Assembly: GCF_000178955.2 (NCBI RefSeq)
Contig: NC_016631.1
Location: 5,022,001 to 5,086,000 of the forward strand
From: Granulicella mallensis MP5ACTX8
Lineage (GTDB): Bacteria > Acidobacteriota > Terriglobia > Terriglobales > Acidobacteriaceae
DNA: 64,000 bases
Direction of reading: 5' to 3'
The notes under the pieces are model-generated. The model worked only from the letters and a program-made list of their open reading frames with translations. It did no database searches and was not told the origin of the DNA. Below are positions 35,751-45,282 of this stretch, one piece after another. Each line of letters begins with the position of its first letter. Within the stretch, counting starts at the first letter, position 1. The translations under genes and the position numbers were made by a program.

Positions 35751-36712
35751 GCATTCTTCCGCGCTGCATAAATACGAAACCGGGAAGGCTCGCGCTTCTG
35801 GCGTAACTTCGCTACGAGGGGGCGCATCGCCCACTTGAAGCCGTAGTAAGGAGAATGGATCGTCCATTGAATGGACAGCTGCTCTTCGAGAAGCTGCAGT
35901 CGCTCGTCTGTAAGATATTCAAGGCTCTTGATAGAGTCCGAAGCGGTTCCATAACGCCGGGAAAAGGCGGCATGCCGTTCAGACACCATCTGCCTGCCAC
36001 TCTCGTCACGGGAATACCAGGGTGTATCGCTGATAATGACCAGGCCACCCACTCGGACACACCGGAGTGCCTCCCGAAGAGTAGTCACGTAGTCTTCGGC
36101 ATAGTGAAAAGAGGCGTTGAAGATAACGGCATCAAACTGTTCGTCCTGGAACGGCAGGTTTGTGGCTTCCGCCTGGAATCGCGGAAAGAGTTCAGGCAGA
36201 TATTTTTGATAATGTGCGGCGGCTCCGAGACCATCGCGATCGTTCGCCAGCAAGTCGACCGCAAGCGGACGATACCCGGCAAGCGCCAGGCGATAGCTCA
36301 TCCAACAATTCCCTGAACCAAGATCCAGAATCCTTCCGCCGCTATCCTCGGGAATTCTCTGCAATATATGTTTCGTCAGATAGTCATAGCTGCGTGCTCG
36401 GATATCCCATTGCTTGCTGTTGCTTCCGGTAGCGTCTTTGTAAGGGAGACCAAGATAGAAGTCTTCCTTTGTGCTGCCTCTGCCTTCCGCAGCTCTTATA
36501 CGCTCGTAATCTTCCATGAAGCGTGCGTAATGCGCGACTCGTTCCGGCGGAAGGGCATGTACGATTCCGTGCTCGAGCTGCATTCGAAAGCCGCACGACA
36601 TACAGTCCAGGCCACGCAGGTCTATCCGGCAGCGAGGGCACTGCAGGTGCATGTCGAAGTGGAAGACAGGGTCAATGGTGTCACTGGCTGCGTCTTTTTT
36701 TACTAGACTCAT
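35747..36712 (-). CDS. Class I SAM-dependent methyltransferase with N-terminal zinc ribbon
   Basis: About 321 residues from ATG 36712 (GGAG upstream; the frame is open to 36745). Residues 25-40 hold a four-cysteine ribbon (CPRC and CMSC). The Rossmann methyltransferase has motif I ILDLGSGNCWMSYRLA, acidic motif II AVDLLAND and the post-motif FDAVIFNASFHYAED. The general layout resembles UbiE/Methyltransf_11 proteins preceded by a Trm112-like ribbon. It is coupled to the amidohydrolase gene by a 4-base overlap and lies 44 bases after the B12-type radical SAM gene. The acceptor is unknown. Confidence 0.88.
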   Translation of the reverse strand: MSLVKKDAASDTIDPVFHFDMHLQCPRCRIDLRGLDCMSCGFRMQLEHGIVHALPPERVAHYARFMEDYERIRAAEGRGSTKEDFYLGLPYKDATGSNSKQWDIRARSYDYLTKHILQRIPEDSGGRILDLGSGNCWMSYRLALAGYRPLAVDLLANDRDGLGAAAHYQKYLPELFPRFQAEATNLPFQDEQFDAVIFNASFHYAEDYVTTLREALRCVRVGGLVIISDTPWYSRDESGRQMVSERHAAFSRRYGTASDSIKSLEYLTDERLQLLEEQLSIQWTIHSPYYGFKWAMRPLVAKLRQKREPSRFRIYAARKNA

Positions 36713-36756
36713 GACTACACCTTCTCCAGATGCAGCAATAGGCACAGGGTCTGCAT

Positions 36757-38250
36757 CTATGCTCCCCTGAGCTGCACTAATTGCTCGACAGGGGCTGCAG
36801 CAGAGGAAGCAAAATCGGAGATACCCTCCGGAGACAAGGCCTCCGCATCGCGGCTCACGGATTCCAGTTCATCGACCCTGCGCCAAAGCGCATCAATGTG
36901 GGCCTCTGTCTCGCTCGAGACCTCTGACTCACGCCAGGAAGCCACCTCCGCATGCAGGGCATCACGCACGACACGATAGAAATCGGTCGTATAGGCGGCC
37001 CTGAACATGATGCAGAGATCATCGCTATCGGTCCAGTTACGCTTCTGCCCGAGTTGCGTCCTCACACGCTCGTAGAACACAGTTCCCGGCAACGGATACG
37101 AAAAGGAGACTCCAATATCATCAGGGCGCGTCTCGCGAACAAAGTCAATCGTCTCCTGTAACTCCGTCCAGGTCTCTCCCGGATAACCAAGCTGCAGGAA
37201 AAAACAGGCACGAATGCCGGCCACTTTCAGGCGGCGGCGAGCCACAATGACGGCGGGCAGGCTCAGGCCTTTGTCCATCGCGTTGAGCACGGTTTGCGAT
37301 CCCGATTCGACGCCCATCCATACTTCAGCGCAGCCTGCGGCCTTCAGTGCTTGGACCGTCTGCTCGCTCATCAGGTCCGCACGAGATTGGATTTTGAACG
37401 GAACAGCCGCATCTCTTTTCGTAACTTCCTCGGCGAATTCCTGCATCCAGTGTTGATTCAGAGCAAAGACATCATCGCCGAACCAGATATGCTGAACGCC
37501 GGCTTCCCTCTTCAGTTGCTTCATCTCTTCGGCAACAGTGGCAGCAGGACGCAGATGGAACTTATTGCCCGAGATCGGCTTCGCGCACCAATTGCAGCGG
37601 TAAGGGCATCCGCGGCTGGAAACCATGTTCGTCGAGAAGTACCCATGCGCCTTCGTCCATGCAGCGCGATAGGGCTCCAGGTCGATCAGATCGCGCGAAG
37701 GACGGGAGAGCTCCGACCAGGAGGGATTCTTGGCCAGCCGCTGCGGATTTTGAACGAGAGAACCTGCTGAATCGAGGCGTGCCATCCCTTCGATCTCCGG
37801 TATGGCTTCGCTATTCAGGATGGAAGTGCAGAGTTGCACCAGCGTCTTCTCTGCTTCTCCGCAGAGCACGTAGTCGAAGCCGTTCTCCAGAAAGAGTGCC
37901 GGATTATCTGTCGAATCGGAACCGTGCATAATGACGACGGCACCAACTGCACGCGCTGCTTTCGCAATCTCCCACGCCACTTCCCTCATGCGCGTGAGAC
38001 ACATCTTCGAGAGAAAATTGAAGTCGTCTTCATAGACGGCCACGATCTTAGGCTGATGCTGCTCCAGCATGGCAGCAAACGTTGCGGACGGCTCTTCGAG
38101 CATCGAGTCAAACACCGCGACGGAGATATCACTTTCCCGCAGCGCCGTCGCCGCATAGAGCGTGCCGATCGGAGTATAGGGCTGCATCTTGCGCAGTTGC
38201 TTCGCGTCGTAGGGAAGATGATACGAATGCGTCAGTAAGACTTGTGCCAA
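36757..38250 (-). CDS. B12-binding-domain radical SAM enzyme (BchE-like class)
   Basis: A 497-residue protein. Residues ~1-150 form a Rossmann-like cobalamin-binding-type domain (YTPIGTLYAATALRE, IMHGSDSTDNPALFL, DYVLCGEAEKTL). The radical SAM motif is C215-C219-C222 in SSRGCPYRCNWCAKP, followed by the (beta-alpha)6 core (EVWMGVESGSQTVLNAMDKG, FLQLGYPGETWTE, SYPLPGTVFYERV). The C-terminal ~100 residues are helical. Members methylate unactivated carbons or build rings. Start TTG 38250 has GAGGTG five bases upstream; no ATG fits. It is the first gene of the minus-strand cluster. I cannot assign the product. Confidence 0.87.
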   Translation of the reverse strand: MAQVLLTHSYHLPYDAKQLRKMQPYTPIGTLYAATALRESDISVAVFDSMLEEPSATFAAMLEQHQPKIVAVYEDDFNFLSKMCLTRMREVAWEIAKAARAVGAVVIMHGSDSTDNPALFLENGFDYVLCGEAEKTLVQLCTSILNSEAIPEIEGMARLDSAGSLVQNPQRLAKNPSWSELSRPSRDLIDLEPYRAAWTKAHGYFSTNMVSSRGCPYRCNWCAKPISGNKFHLRPAATVAEEMKQLKREAGVQHIWFGDDVFALNQHWMQEFAEEVTKRDAAVPFKIQSRADLMSEQTVQALKAAGCAEVWMGVESGSQTVLNAMDKGLSLPAVIVARRRLKVAGIRACFFLQLGYPGETWTELQETIDFVRETRPDDIGVSFSYPLPGTVFYERVRTQLGQKRNWTDSDDLCIMFRAAYTTDFYRVVRDALHAEVASWRESEVSSETEAHIDALWRRVDELESVSRDAEALSPEGISDFASSAAAPVEQLVQLRGA

Positions 38251-38605
38251 AGTTCACCTCGAAATTTTGTGCGCTGGCGGGTTCGGCACGCGGCCTCTGC
38301 AGCATGCGTGCCAGGCGATTGGAGCAACTGGCACACTTCGTTTTATATACCGTAGAGTAGCTGCATCCTCTTCAGCCAGTTGTCATGAATTTGTCAGCTC
38401 AATGTCATCGCTTTGCCATATAAAAGCCAGAGCGGCGGGTCCCTGCCTGGCCAGTTTATTCCTCACGGCACATTCGTATGGCGGAATTGATCAAGAACAG
38501 GGTCGCCCAACACGCCAAACTCACGTTTGGCCGGTTGTGCCGGAGCTTCGCCCCGATTGCGACGCCTCAGCGTAAGCTGCGGGCGTCCGCGCAATACCTC
38601 CCCAC
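38251..38605. other. Intergenic region, promoter of the radical SAM cluster
   Basis: About 355 bases without a convincing gene. The promoter of the minus-strand radical SAM cluster should lie in the part adjoining 38250; 38340-38420 is AT-richer. The short open frames present have no recognisable content. Confidence 0.45.
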
Positions 38606-38660
38606 GCACATAACCAGAAATGGCGTGACCCTGAGGGTCACGCCATTCCTGGTTATGTGC
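38606..38660 (-). terminator. Long perfect-stem hairpin downstream of TonB receptor
   Basis: GCACATAACCAG at 38606 pairs with CTGGTTATGTGC at 38649, with further pairing inward through ATGGCGTGACC / GGTCACGCCAT. The stem is about 25 bp with a CTGA-sized loop and begins 8 bases after the receptor stop. It has no strong T tract, so it may act as a transcript-end hairpin or a strand-symmetric terminator. Confidence 0.65.
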
Positions 38661-38668
38661 CAAACAAT

Positions 38669-41600
38669 TTAGAAGTCGATACGCATGGAAACCTGGCCCG
38701 AACGCGCGCCACCCGAATCCATCTGAATCGTATTGGTGACCAGGCCAAAGCTCGGAGAGCTGATATCCATATTCGGATCTCCAAGATTGGCGTGGTTGAG
38801 CACGTCGGTAAAGGTGCCTTCCGCTCTCAGCTTGACCCGATCGGTAATCGAAAAGACCTTGCTGAGCCCAGTAGAGAGATTGACTGTTCCCGGCCCGACA
38901 ATCGAGCCAACGCCCGCATTACCGAAACGGCCGATTGGATTGGGGAAAGGCCCTGAGCCACTACCGGTCGTGCAAGGCGTGCCGGGCGTCCATCCCGCAT
39001 ATCCGGGGCAGGTAAACGCTGCGGGATTGACCCACTGTGTGCGGCTTTGATGGGCTGGCTTCCAGCTCACTCCCGCTACCCGGTCTGGGTATTGGTCACG
39101 ATGACCACCGTCGAAACCGGTGATCGTACCATCCAAACCAGAGCCAGTACCAGAGGCGTCACCCTGTCCGTCTGGGTAATAAGGCGACTCGAAGGGTCCA
39201 GTCTGCCAGAGGAAGATATTCGAGAGTCTCCATCCGCCCACAACCGCATCCGCAAGCCGGGACATATGCGTTCCAAACTCACGTCCGCGGCCAAAGGGAA
39301 GGTCGTACACCATCGACGTATTCCAGCGGTTGCGGCGTGTGCCGTAGACGTTTCCAAAGTCGGCATGGCGATCGAGGATCGAGGTGGCGCGTGAGCCTCC
39401 GCTTTCACTCGCATAGCCAACGTTGGCAGGCCCCTGGTTGTCGGCAAGCGCCCTGGAATAGGTCCAGGAGGAATCAAACTCCAGCCCATTGCGGAGACGG
39501 TGATTGAACTCCGCCTGAAGCGAATGGAGGCTTTCGTTGGCTCCGGTGGCGCGAGTGTTGATACGTCCCCAGTTCGGGAACAGGCGTGCGCTGAATGGCT
39601 GGTTCGTTGCCGGTGTGGTGTTGGAGAACGGAAGAGTGTTTTCATCCGGTGCCCAGACCAGCTGGTGTGTCTCCGAACCGATATACGACAGGTGTCCCGC
39701 GTAACCCGAACCGAAGTCGTGATCGATGCTCAACGACCATTGCTCGGTATAAGGGTCTTTCCAATTCGTGCTGTTCGCCGTTCCGAAGTAGCTCGTTCCG
39801 TAGCAGGTTGAGCAGCCACCGCCATTGCCTGCGCCAGAAAAGATCTCAGGCCACTGGAAGCCAATCGCATGCGTCGTGGAGTTATAGGTGTTGGTGTATT
39901 GCGACGTCTGCGCCTGCAGGGTTCCCGTCAGAGAGTAGAAGTTCGATCCAAGCAAGGTAACGTTGTACAGACCGAAACCACCGCGAATCGAAGTCTTTTC
40001 GTCATTGAATGGGCGATAAGCAAAACCGAAACGCGGCATGAAGCGCAGATGAGGATAATGCTTCAGGCCTGCGGGAAAGCCAGCCTGACTATTGGTCTCC
40101 ACCGGCATACAGGGAGCGCCGTTGATGGTTGCCGAGTTGGTATTGTTGACGCCATCCGGATCGCAGGCATTGGCGCTGGCCAGGAAGCTCCGTGCCAACA
40201 GGCTGGACTTCCCATCGGGATAGATGGCACGACCGGACAGAGGGACATTGGGATCGAAGTTTCCAATATCTCCGCCCGGATCGAAGTAGCCAGGCTGCAA
40301 TTCATACCGTATGCCGTAGCTCAGTGTCAGCTTGTCGCTGGCCTTCCATTGGTCCAGCGCGAAGAACTGATAGTGGGTCGATTTTCCGTCGTTGTCCTGC
40401 TGCACGACGTCGTAAAAGGTCTGATAGGGAAGACCTGTAAGGAAGTCGGCGAAGTCCACACCTGTGAACAGGCCGGCGCTGCCGCTGGTATTGAACTGGA
40501 AGGTTCCGTAGTTATCGGAGCCATTGAAACCAAGGGGCGTAATCGCTTCCACCGTCTGGATGCTTCCGCCAAACTTGAACTCATGATGGCCCTTCGACCA
40601 GGTCAGGGTATCCGAGTAGTCATAAGTATTGGACTTCGTGAGAGAGCTCAAACGATCGGCATTCAGATGGCTGAGGTGATTGAAGTCGAGCTCAGGAATG
40701 CCGTTGTAGAAGAGGTTTTGCAGACCACTAAGCCCCAGGCCCTGCGTGAAGCCCTTACCGTCAAAGCTATCGGTCTTTCCGCTGGTGTTGAGGGTATAAC
40801 CAAACCCGGTCTCATTAATGAGATTCGGCTTGATGGTCCAGTTGGCACTGATCTTCAAAACACGATTTGAGTTCGTGTTCTGTGCCGATGGAACCGCCAG
40901 AGGCTCAGGCGTGTTAATGGGATAGTCCTTCCAGGTGTATCTACCCCAGAGAAGAAACTTTTGGTTGGAACCGAAATACTGATCGGCACGAATATCGAAT
41001 TGGTCGGAACGCCCGCTGGAATCCTTATTGACGTTGTAGTTAGCGATTCCATTGTCGGTATAGGACGTTGGATCACCAACATTCGGATCGGGATAGAACG
41101 AGAGCAGTTGTTGCGCAGCCGCATTGACCGAAGGCAGCTTAGTTCCATAGCTGGCGCCGGTAAAGGGATTGGTCAGGCCTGCAAGCGGAACATACGTCTT
41201 CCCATCCTGTCCCAGGACCATGTACTTCGAAAAGTCACCCTGCTTCATCAGGGTGCTGGGAACGGTGTACGATTCCTGCGTCTGAGAGGGGTGTCTCCAT
41301 CCTTCATAAACACCAAAGATAAACGTCTTGTTGTGCCCGTCGTAGAGGTGAGGAATAACGACTGGACCTCCGAAGCTGGCACCATAGGTATTGCCAATCA
41401 GCTTCGGTTTGGTCGTGGTGATCGGATCGGTATAAGGAATGGCATCGAAGGCGGCATTCTGGTGGTACCAGAACACGGAACCGTGGATCTTGTTGGTTCC
41501 GGCCTTGGTGGTCGCAATAATCTCGCCCGGATCGCCGAACTCCGCGCTGTTCATCGCGCCATCTGCGCGCAACTCAGAGATCGATTCGGAAGAGGGAAAG

Positions 41601-42262
41601 GCATCGGCAAGAGGACCGTTGCCGGTCGCGCCCTTGATGGTAATGCCATCGACGGAGACTTCCGTCTCAAACGGCAACCCACCCTGCAAGGCAAACTGGC
41701 CGTGGTCAGCCTGCACACCTGGAAGAGTACCCACAATGCTCAACGCGCTGGTGCCATTGGCACTGGCGCGCGTGTTGACTGGCAGGTTAGCGACGTCCTC
41801 TGCGTTGTAGACCGCATTGATCGTCGGAGTATCCGTATCAATCGTGCTGACCGTATCGCCTGAGACCTGGACCTCCTGCTGAATGCTTCCCACCACCATC
41901 GAGGCATTCACACGGAGCTGCTGACGGACGGCGAGCGTGATGTCGGTTGCCGTCCACTTCTCAAACCCGTTAAACGAGACCTCGAGCGTGTAGTGCCCGG
42001 CCTTCGTGTCGAGGAACGAGTAATCGCCGGAGGTGTTGGACTGCGTCGTGCGGACGGTGCCTTCGTCAAGGCTACGCAGATTGACCGTCGCTCCGGGGAC
42101 AAGGGCGCCGCTCGTATCTTTGACCGTTCCGAGGATGACGCCCTGAACCGACTGCGCCTGCAGATTGCCGGACAGCAAAAACAGAACCAGGAACAAAAGA
42201 AAGAGGGGTACGCGGACAGAGGCAGTCCCGCGTTGGCGGATGGAGATGTCTGGATGCTTCAT
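38669..42262 (-). CDS. TonB-dependent receptor, Oar-like, with carboxypeptidase-regulatory-like domain
   Basis: About 1197 residues from ATG 42262. AGGAG lies 10 bases upstream and the start gives a standard signal peptide (FLLFLVLFLLSGNLQAQ); the frame is open to 42403 but without a signal sequence. A carboxypeptidase-regulatory-like domain comes next (VILGTVKDTSGALVPGATV), then a plug and a very large beta-barrel ending in GQVSMRIDF. It is divergent from the winged-helix membrane regulator at 42616 and the phospholipase C gene group, which suggests import of an organophosphate or of a phospholipid breakdown product. That is inference only. Confidence 0.9.
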   Translation of the reverse strand: MKHPDISIRQRGTASVRVPLFLLFLVLFLLSGNLQAQSVQGVILGTVKDTSGALVPGATVNLRSLDEGTVRTTQSNTSGDYSFLDTKAGHYTLEVSFNGFEKWTATDITLAVRQQLRVNASMVVGSIQQEVQVSGDTVSTIDTDTPTINAVYNAEDVANLPVNTRASANGTSALSIVGTLPGVQADHGQFALQGGLPFETEVSVDGITIKGATGNGPLADAFPSSESISELRADGAMNSAEFGDPGEIIATTKAGTNKIHGSVFWYHQNAAFDAIPYTDPITTTKPKLIGNTYGASFGGPVVIPHLYDGHNKTFIFGVYEGWRHPSQTQESYTVPSTLMKQGDFSKYMVLGQDGKTYVPLAGLTNPFTGASYGTKLPSVNAAAQQLLSFYPDPNVGDPTSYTDNGIANYNVNKDSSGRSDQFDIRADQYFGSNQKFLLWGRYTWKDYPINTPEPLAVPSAQNTNSNRVLKISANWTIKPNLINETGFGYTLNTSGKTDSFDGKGFTQGLGLSGLQNLFYNGIPELDFNHLSHLNADRLSSLTKSNTYDYSDTLTWSKGHHEFKFGGSIQTVEAITPLGFNGSDNYGTFQFNTSGSAGLFTGVDFADFLTGLPYQTFYDVVQQDNDGKSTHYQFFALDQWKASDKLTLSYGIRYELQPGYFDPGGDIGNFDPNVPLSGRAIYPDGKSSLLARSFLASANACDPDGVNNTNSATINGAPCMPVETNSQAGFPAGLKHYPHLRFMPRFGFAYRPFNDEKTSIRGGFGLYNVTLLGSNFYSLTGTLQAQTSQYTNTYNSTTHAIGFQWPEIFSGAGNGGGCSTCYGTSYFGTANSTNWKDPYTEQWSLSIDHDFGSGYAGHLSYIGSETHQLVWAPDENTLPFSNTTPATNQPFSARLFPNWGRINTRATGANESLHSLQAEFNHRLRNGLEFDSSWTYSRALADNQGPANVGYASESGGSRATSILDRHADFGNVYGTRRNRWNTSMVYDLPFGRGREFGTHMSRLADAVVGGWRLSNIFLWQTGPFESPYYPDGQGDASGTGSGLDGTITGFDGGHRDQYPDRVAGVSWKPAHQSRTQWVNPAAFTCPGYAGWTPGTPCTTGSGSGPFPNPIGRFGNAGVGSIVGPGTVNLSTGLSKVFSITDRVKLRAEGTFTDVLNHANLGDPNMDISSPSFGLVTNTIQMDSGGARSGQVSMRIDF

Positions 42263-42432
42263 AACGTCTCGGGCTCCTGAATGCAGCGAACAGCCGCAAA
42301 AAAATAGTTGAAGGGCGTACCGTGATCTCCTCGGAGGTCGTGAGCAGAGTGGACTCTGGACGAGGTAGAGTGAACGGCCTTTTTGAATGGGTGAAACAGC
42401 CACGACCTTAGCGGTATTTACCAGTCACCGGT

Positions 42433-42447
42433 AGGTTCTTAACGGTT
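42433..42447 (+). promoter_or_regulatory. Candidate operator AGGTTCTTAACGGTT
   Basis: GGTT-N6-GGTT direct repeat with a 10-base period, in the divergent region between the TonB receptor and the winged-helix regulator. The identical 15-mer occurs inverted at 45200-45214 in front of the phospholipase C gene. A likely binding site for the regulator encoded at 42616. Confidence 0.5.
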
Positions 42448-42615
42448 TAGCGACTTCGCTGACCGCTGAATCTAAAAGGCTTACGGAACCCGTGTTTGCA
42501 GAGATGTAATGAAACGTTCATGGCCAGCCAATAGCGCTGGTTTTAGATCTGGTTCTGAAATCAGAGAAGTTCTTGTTCAAACAGGATTAACAAACCGAGG
42601 TTACGATCCATATCA

Positions 42616-43797
42616 ATGGCAATCGAGGCCTTAGAGGAGGCTGACCCACTTAGCCTGCCTGTGACAGAGGTCGCTCCGCCAGAACCGGAGAGCTTCGTTG
42701 AGGCAGCACGCCTCAGGGCAGCCGTACAGGAGGAGCTTGCAGAGATCCTCGCCAGCTCCAGCTTTCACACCAGCAAAAAGAGCTGCGAGTTCCTGCACTA
42801 CATCGTGCAGGTCACCCTCGACGGCCGTCTCGACTCCTTAAAGGAGCGCAGCATTGGCCTGGATCTTCTCGGCCGCGACGTCTCCTACGATCCAAGCTCT
42901 GACGCCACGGTGCGTGTCCGAGCCAATGAGGTGAGAAAACGGCTGCGCTCGTACTACTCAACGCAGTCGTCCAAGAGCGGTTACCGCATCGAGTTATTGC
43001 CCGGATCGTATGGCCCAAGGTTTGTGCCGGAGCCGGACTCGTCAAAGGCCCCTCCCCCCGCCGCTCTCGAGATAGCGGCCAAACCTCAGGACACGCGGCC
43101 TCTCGAGCCCCAGCTTACCGTTCTTCCCCTCAACATCGTCGTCATTATGCGTCCGGCGCTGATCGCACTCTTTATCTGCGCCCTGTTTTTGCGGCAGCAG
43201 ATGCAGAGCGGCGATCCCTACCACCAGTTTTGGGACGCGCGGTTGCAGGGGAAAAACGTCATGCTGATCCTGAATGGAGATACGGCATCCGGCCAGGCCA
43301 CACCCCAGACGCCTCTGCCGGATCAGGTAGCGCAAGCCCTGTTGCCGATGATCTGGCTCGCGGGCAGGTACGATCTCAAACCGTTGATGAGCTCGCAAAA
43401 AGCCGAGGGCGACGACAAACAGACCGACCTCAGCAACGAGGCGGTCGTTATTCACAGCTCTGAGACGACATCCCCAGAGTTTGCAGCCGATAAGCGGCTT
43501 CGTTATCTCCTGGCGGGTCAAGCAGGATCAGCACACCTGGTAGATCGAGCCAGCTCAAAACCGGATCTCCCCGCAACGCAGCACGCAGCCGTTCTCACCC
43601 TCTTTCCCGATCATCCTGATGTGCTTTGGATTGCCGGCACCGATGGGGAGTCCATCAACAAGCTGACAGAGATCCTCTCCGCCAAGAATAACTTTCCCTC
43701 TCAACTGACCGAGGAGACCGAGAGGGGACAGGTCGTGCAAGCCGTATGGAGAGGGGATCCGTCCCCACGCCTGGAAATCTATGCGCACCAACCGTAA
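42616..43797 (+). CDS. Membrane-anchored one-component regulator with N-terminal winged-helix-like domain
   Basis: A 393-residue protein. Residues ~35-138 form a compact alpha/beta domain (SCEFLHYIVQVTLDGRLDSL, LKERSIGLDLLGR, VRANEVRKRLRSYY, ELLPGSYGPRF) resembling OmpR/ToxR-type winged helices. A proline-rich linker precedes one predicted membrane helix (~172-192), and residues 193-393 would be periplasmic. The same architecture occurs at 62437-63840. By analogy with ToxR/CadC it would sense a periplasmic signal and bind DNA directly. It is followed by the OPA transporter gene (33-base gap) and phospholipase C. I infer the function; the family name is not certain to me. Confidence 0.7.
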   Translation: MAIEALEEADPLSLPVTEVAPPEPESFVEAARLRAAVQEELAEILASSSFHTSKKSCEFLHYIVQVTLDGRLDSLKERSIGLDLLGRDVSYDPSSDATVRVRANEVRKRLRSYYSTQSSKSGYRIELLPGSYGPRFVPEPDSSKAPPPAALEIAAKPQDTRPLEPQLTVLPLNIVVIMRPALIALFICALFLRQQMQSGDPYHQFWDARLQGKNVMLILNGDTASGQATPQTPLPDQVAQALLPMIWLAGRYDLKPLMSSQKAEGDDKQTDLSNEAVVIHSSETTSPEFAADKRLRYLLAGQAGSAHLVDRASSKPDLPATQHAAVLTLFPDHPDVLWIAGTDGESINKLTEILSAKNNFPSQLTEETERGQVVQAVWRGDPSPRLEIYAHQP

Positions 43798-43830
43798 CGC
43801 ATCTCTCTGAAGCAGCGACAGGAGTAGAAA

Positions 43831-45126
43831 TTGGATCGCAAGCAACAAGCCCGTTATAGCCACTGGAGGACCAGCGTCTTCTCGTCCAGTTGGCTGCTGT
43901 ACGCGGGCTACTATCTCTGCCGCAAAGATGTGAAGATCCTGCAGATGCTGCCGGGAGCAGACCCCAGTCTCGGCGAGGTCGCCAACCTGCTCTTTGTCTT
44001 TGGGCTGGCCTACACCATCGGACAGTTCTTCGCCGGCATCCTTGCGGACATGAAAGGCTCCCGCATTACGGCCCTGATCGGAGGCCTCATCTCCGCGGTC
44101 AGCACGGCGGCGATGGTGCTGGGACACACGCATCGGTCGCTTCTAATTCTGCAGATGCTCAATGGACTGGGCCAGGGCTGCGGCTTTCCTGCCCTGGCAA
44201 GACTTTTGTCCTCCTGGTTCGAGCGCAGAGAACGGTCCACGGTAGTGGCATGGTGGAGCGCGAGCTATTCGCTGGGCGGTGTAGTCGCAACCGGTCTCGC
44301 GGCATGGTGCGCAACGACGCCGCTGCTGTTCCCTGCCCTTGGATGGAAGCGCAGCTACCTGTTGCCCTCAGTGCTGCTTGCCGCCCTGACGATCTACTTC
44401 TACCTGACCACCAGGGACGAGCCGGAAGACGCCGGTCTGCCGCCGTTGTCCGTCGAAGATCAGGCCCCTGCAAAATCAAGTTGGCGAACCGTCATTCGAC
44501 GCCCGGAGATCCAGACCATTGCGGCCATGTACTTCTTCCTGAAGATGACGCGCTATGCCCTGCTCTTCTGGCTGCCTCTCTATCTCGTGCAGACCGTGCA
44601 CTACTCGGATGTTCTGGCCGGCTCAACCTCTTCCCTGTTTGAGATCTTCGGTTTTGTGGGAGCCGTACTGGCCACCTACATCTCCAATCGCTACTTTCAG
44701 GCGCGGCGATACCCTGTTGCGGCCATCATGCTCTTCGCGCTCGGCTTCATGTCTCTGATGGAACCCCTGGTAAGCACCATGGGCTGGTGGGCCAGTGCGA
44801 CGAGCATCTCCCTGATGGGCATCCTGATCTACGGCCCCGATGCCTTGATCGTGTCGACCGCCGTGCTGGAAAGCGTTCCGCATCGTGAAGCAGGGCGGGC
44901 GCTCGCTTTCGTCAACGGAGTCGGCTCTATCGGCCAGATGTTCTCCCCCTATCTGGTGACGCGTTTTGCCCATCACTACGGTTGGGACAACCTGTTCAAT
45001 CTTCTGCTGGTCACCTCCCTGGTATCCGCCGGAATCATGGCCCGCAAGTGGAACCACAGCAACCTGGACTCAGACCATAACTCTGGCAATGCCCTTCCCT
45101 CGCTGCCGGAAAATGAGTTCGCATAG
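43831..45126 (+). CDS. MFS transporter, organophosphate:phosphate antiporter (OPA/GlpT-UhpT) type
   Basis: A 431-residue polytopic membrane protein with about 12 hydrophobic helices. The N-terminal YSHWRTSVFSSSWLLYAGYY followed by LCRKD is the OPA-family signature region (first arginine and the Y-x-x-R/K-K pair), and FGLAYTIGQFFAGILADMKG is the conserved MFS loop 2-3 motif. Members exchange phosphate for glycerol-3-phosphate, hexose-6-phosphate or related esters. Start TTG 43831 has AGGAG nine bases upstream. Together with the phospholipase C encoded 157 bases downstream, uptake of a phospholipid head-group or glycerophosphate is plausible. The exact substrate is not determinable. Confidence 0.85.
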   Translation: MDRKQQARYSHWRTSVFSSSWLLYAGYYLCRKDVKILQMLPGADPSLGEVANLLFVFGLAYTIGQFFAGILADMKGSRITALIGGLISAVSTAAMVLGHTHRSLLILQMLNGLGQGCGFPALARLLSSWFERRERSTVVAWWSASYSLGGVVATGLAAWCATTPLLFPALGWKRSYLLPSVLLAALTIYFYLTTRDEPEDAGLPPLSVEDQAPAKSSWRTVIRRPEIQTIAAMYFFLKMTRYALLFWLPLYLVQTVHYSDVLAGSTSSLFEIFGFVGAVLATYISNRYFQARRYPVAAIMLFALGFMSLMEPLVSTMGWWASATSISLMGILIYGPDALIVSTAVLESVPHREAGRALAFVNGVGSIGQMFSPYLVTRFAHHYGWDNLFNLLLVTSLVSAGIMARKWNHSNLDSDHNSGNALPSLPENEFA

Positions 45127-45199
45127 ATTTACATTGCGTTACACGAAGGCGAACCTCCTCTTCCAAGTGCCCTTGAATCAATCGATGAGGATGTTGTCG

Positions 45200-45258
45200 A
45201 ACCGTTAAGAACCTTTCGCCGACGCGGAACAACCGCTATACCTTGACCAGACCGTTAA
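45200..45258 (-). promoter_or_regulatory. Candidate operators in front of phospholipase C gene
   Basis: AACCGTTAAGAACCT at 45200-45214 is the exact reverse complement of the 15-mer at 42433. A second ACCGTTAA core lies at 45251-45258. The two ACCGTTAA cores are 50 bases apart, about five helical turns. Confidence 0.5.
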
Positions 45259-45282
45259 CTTGAAAGATTTCAGGTGTTCCCG

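Noticed and set aside
33434..36712. RiPP cluster with SPASM radical SAM enzyme
   Set aside because: I looked for a short precursor-peptide gene around the enzyme and found none; there is no recognition-element domain either.
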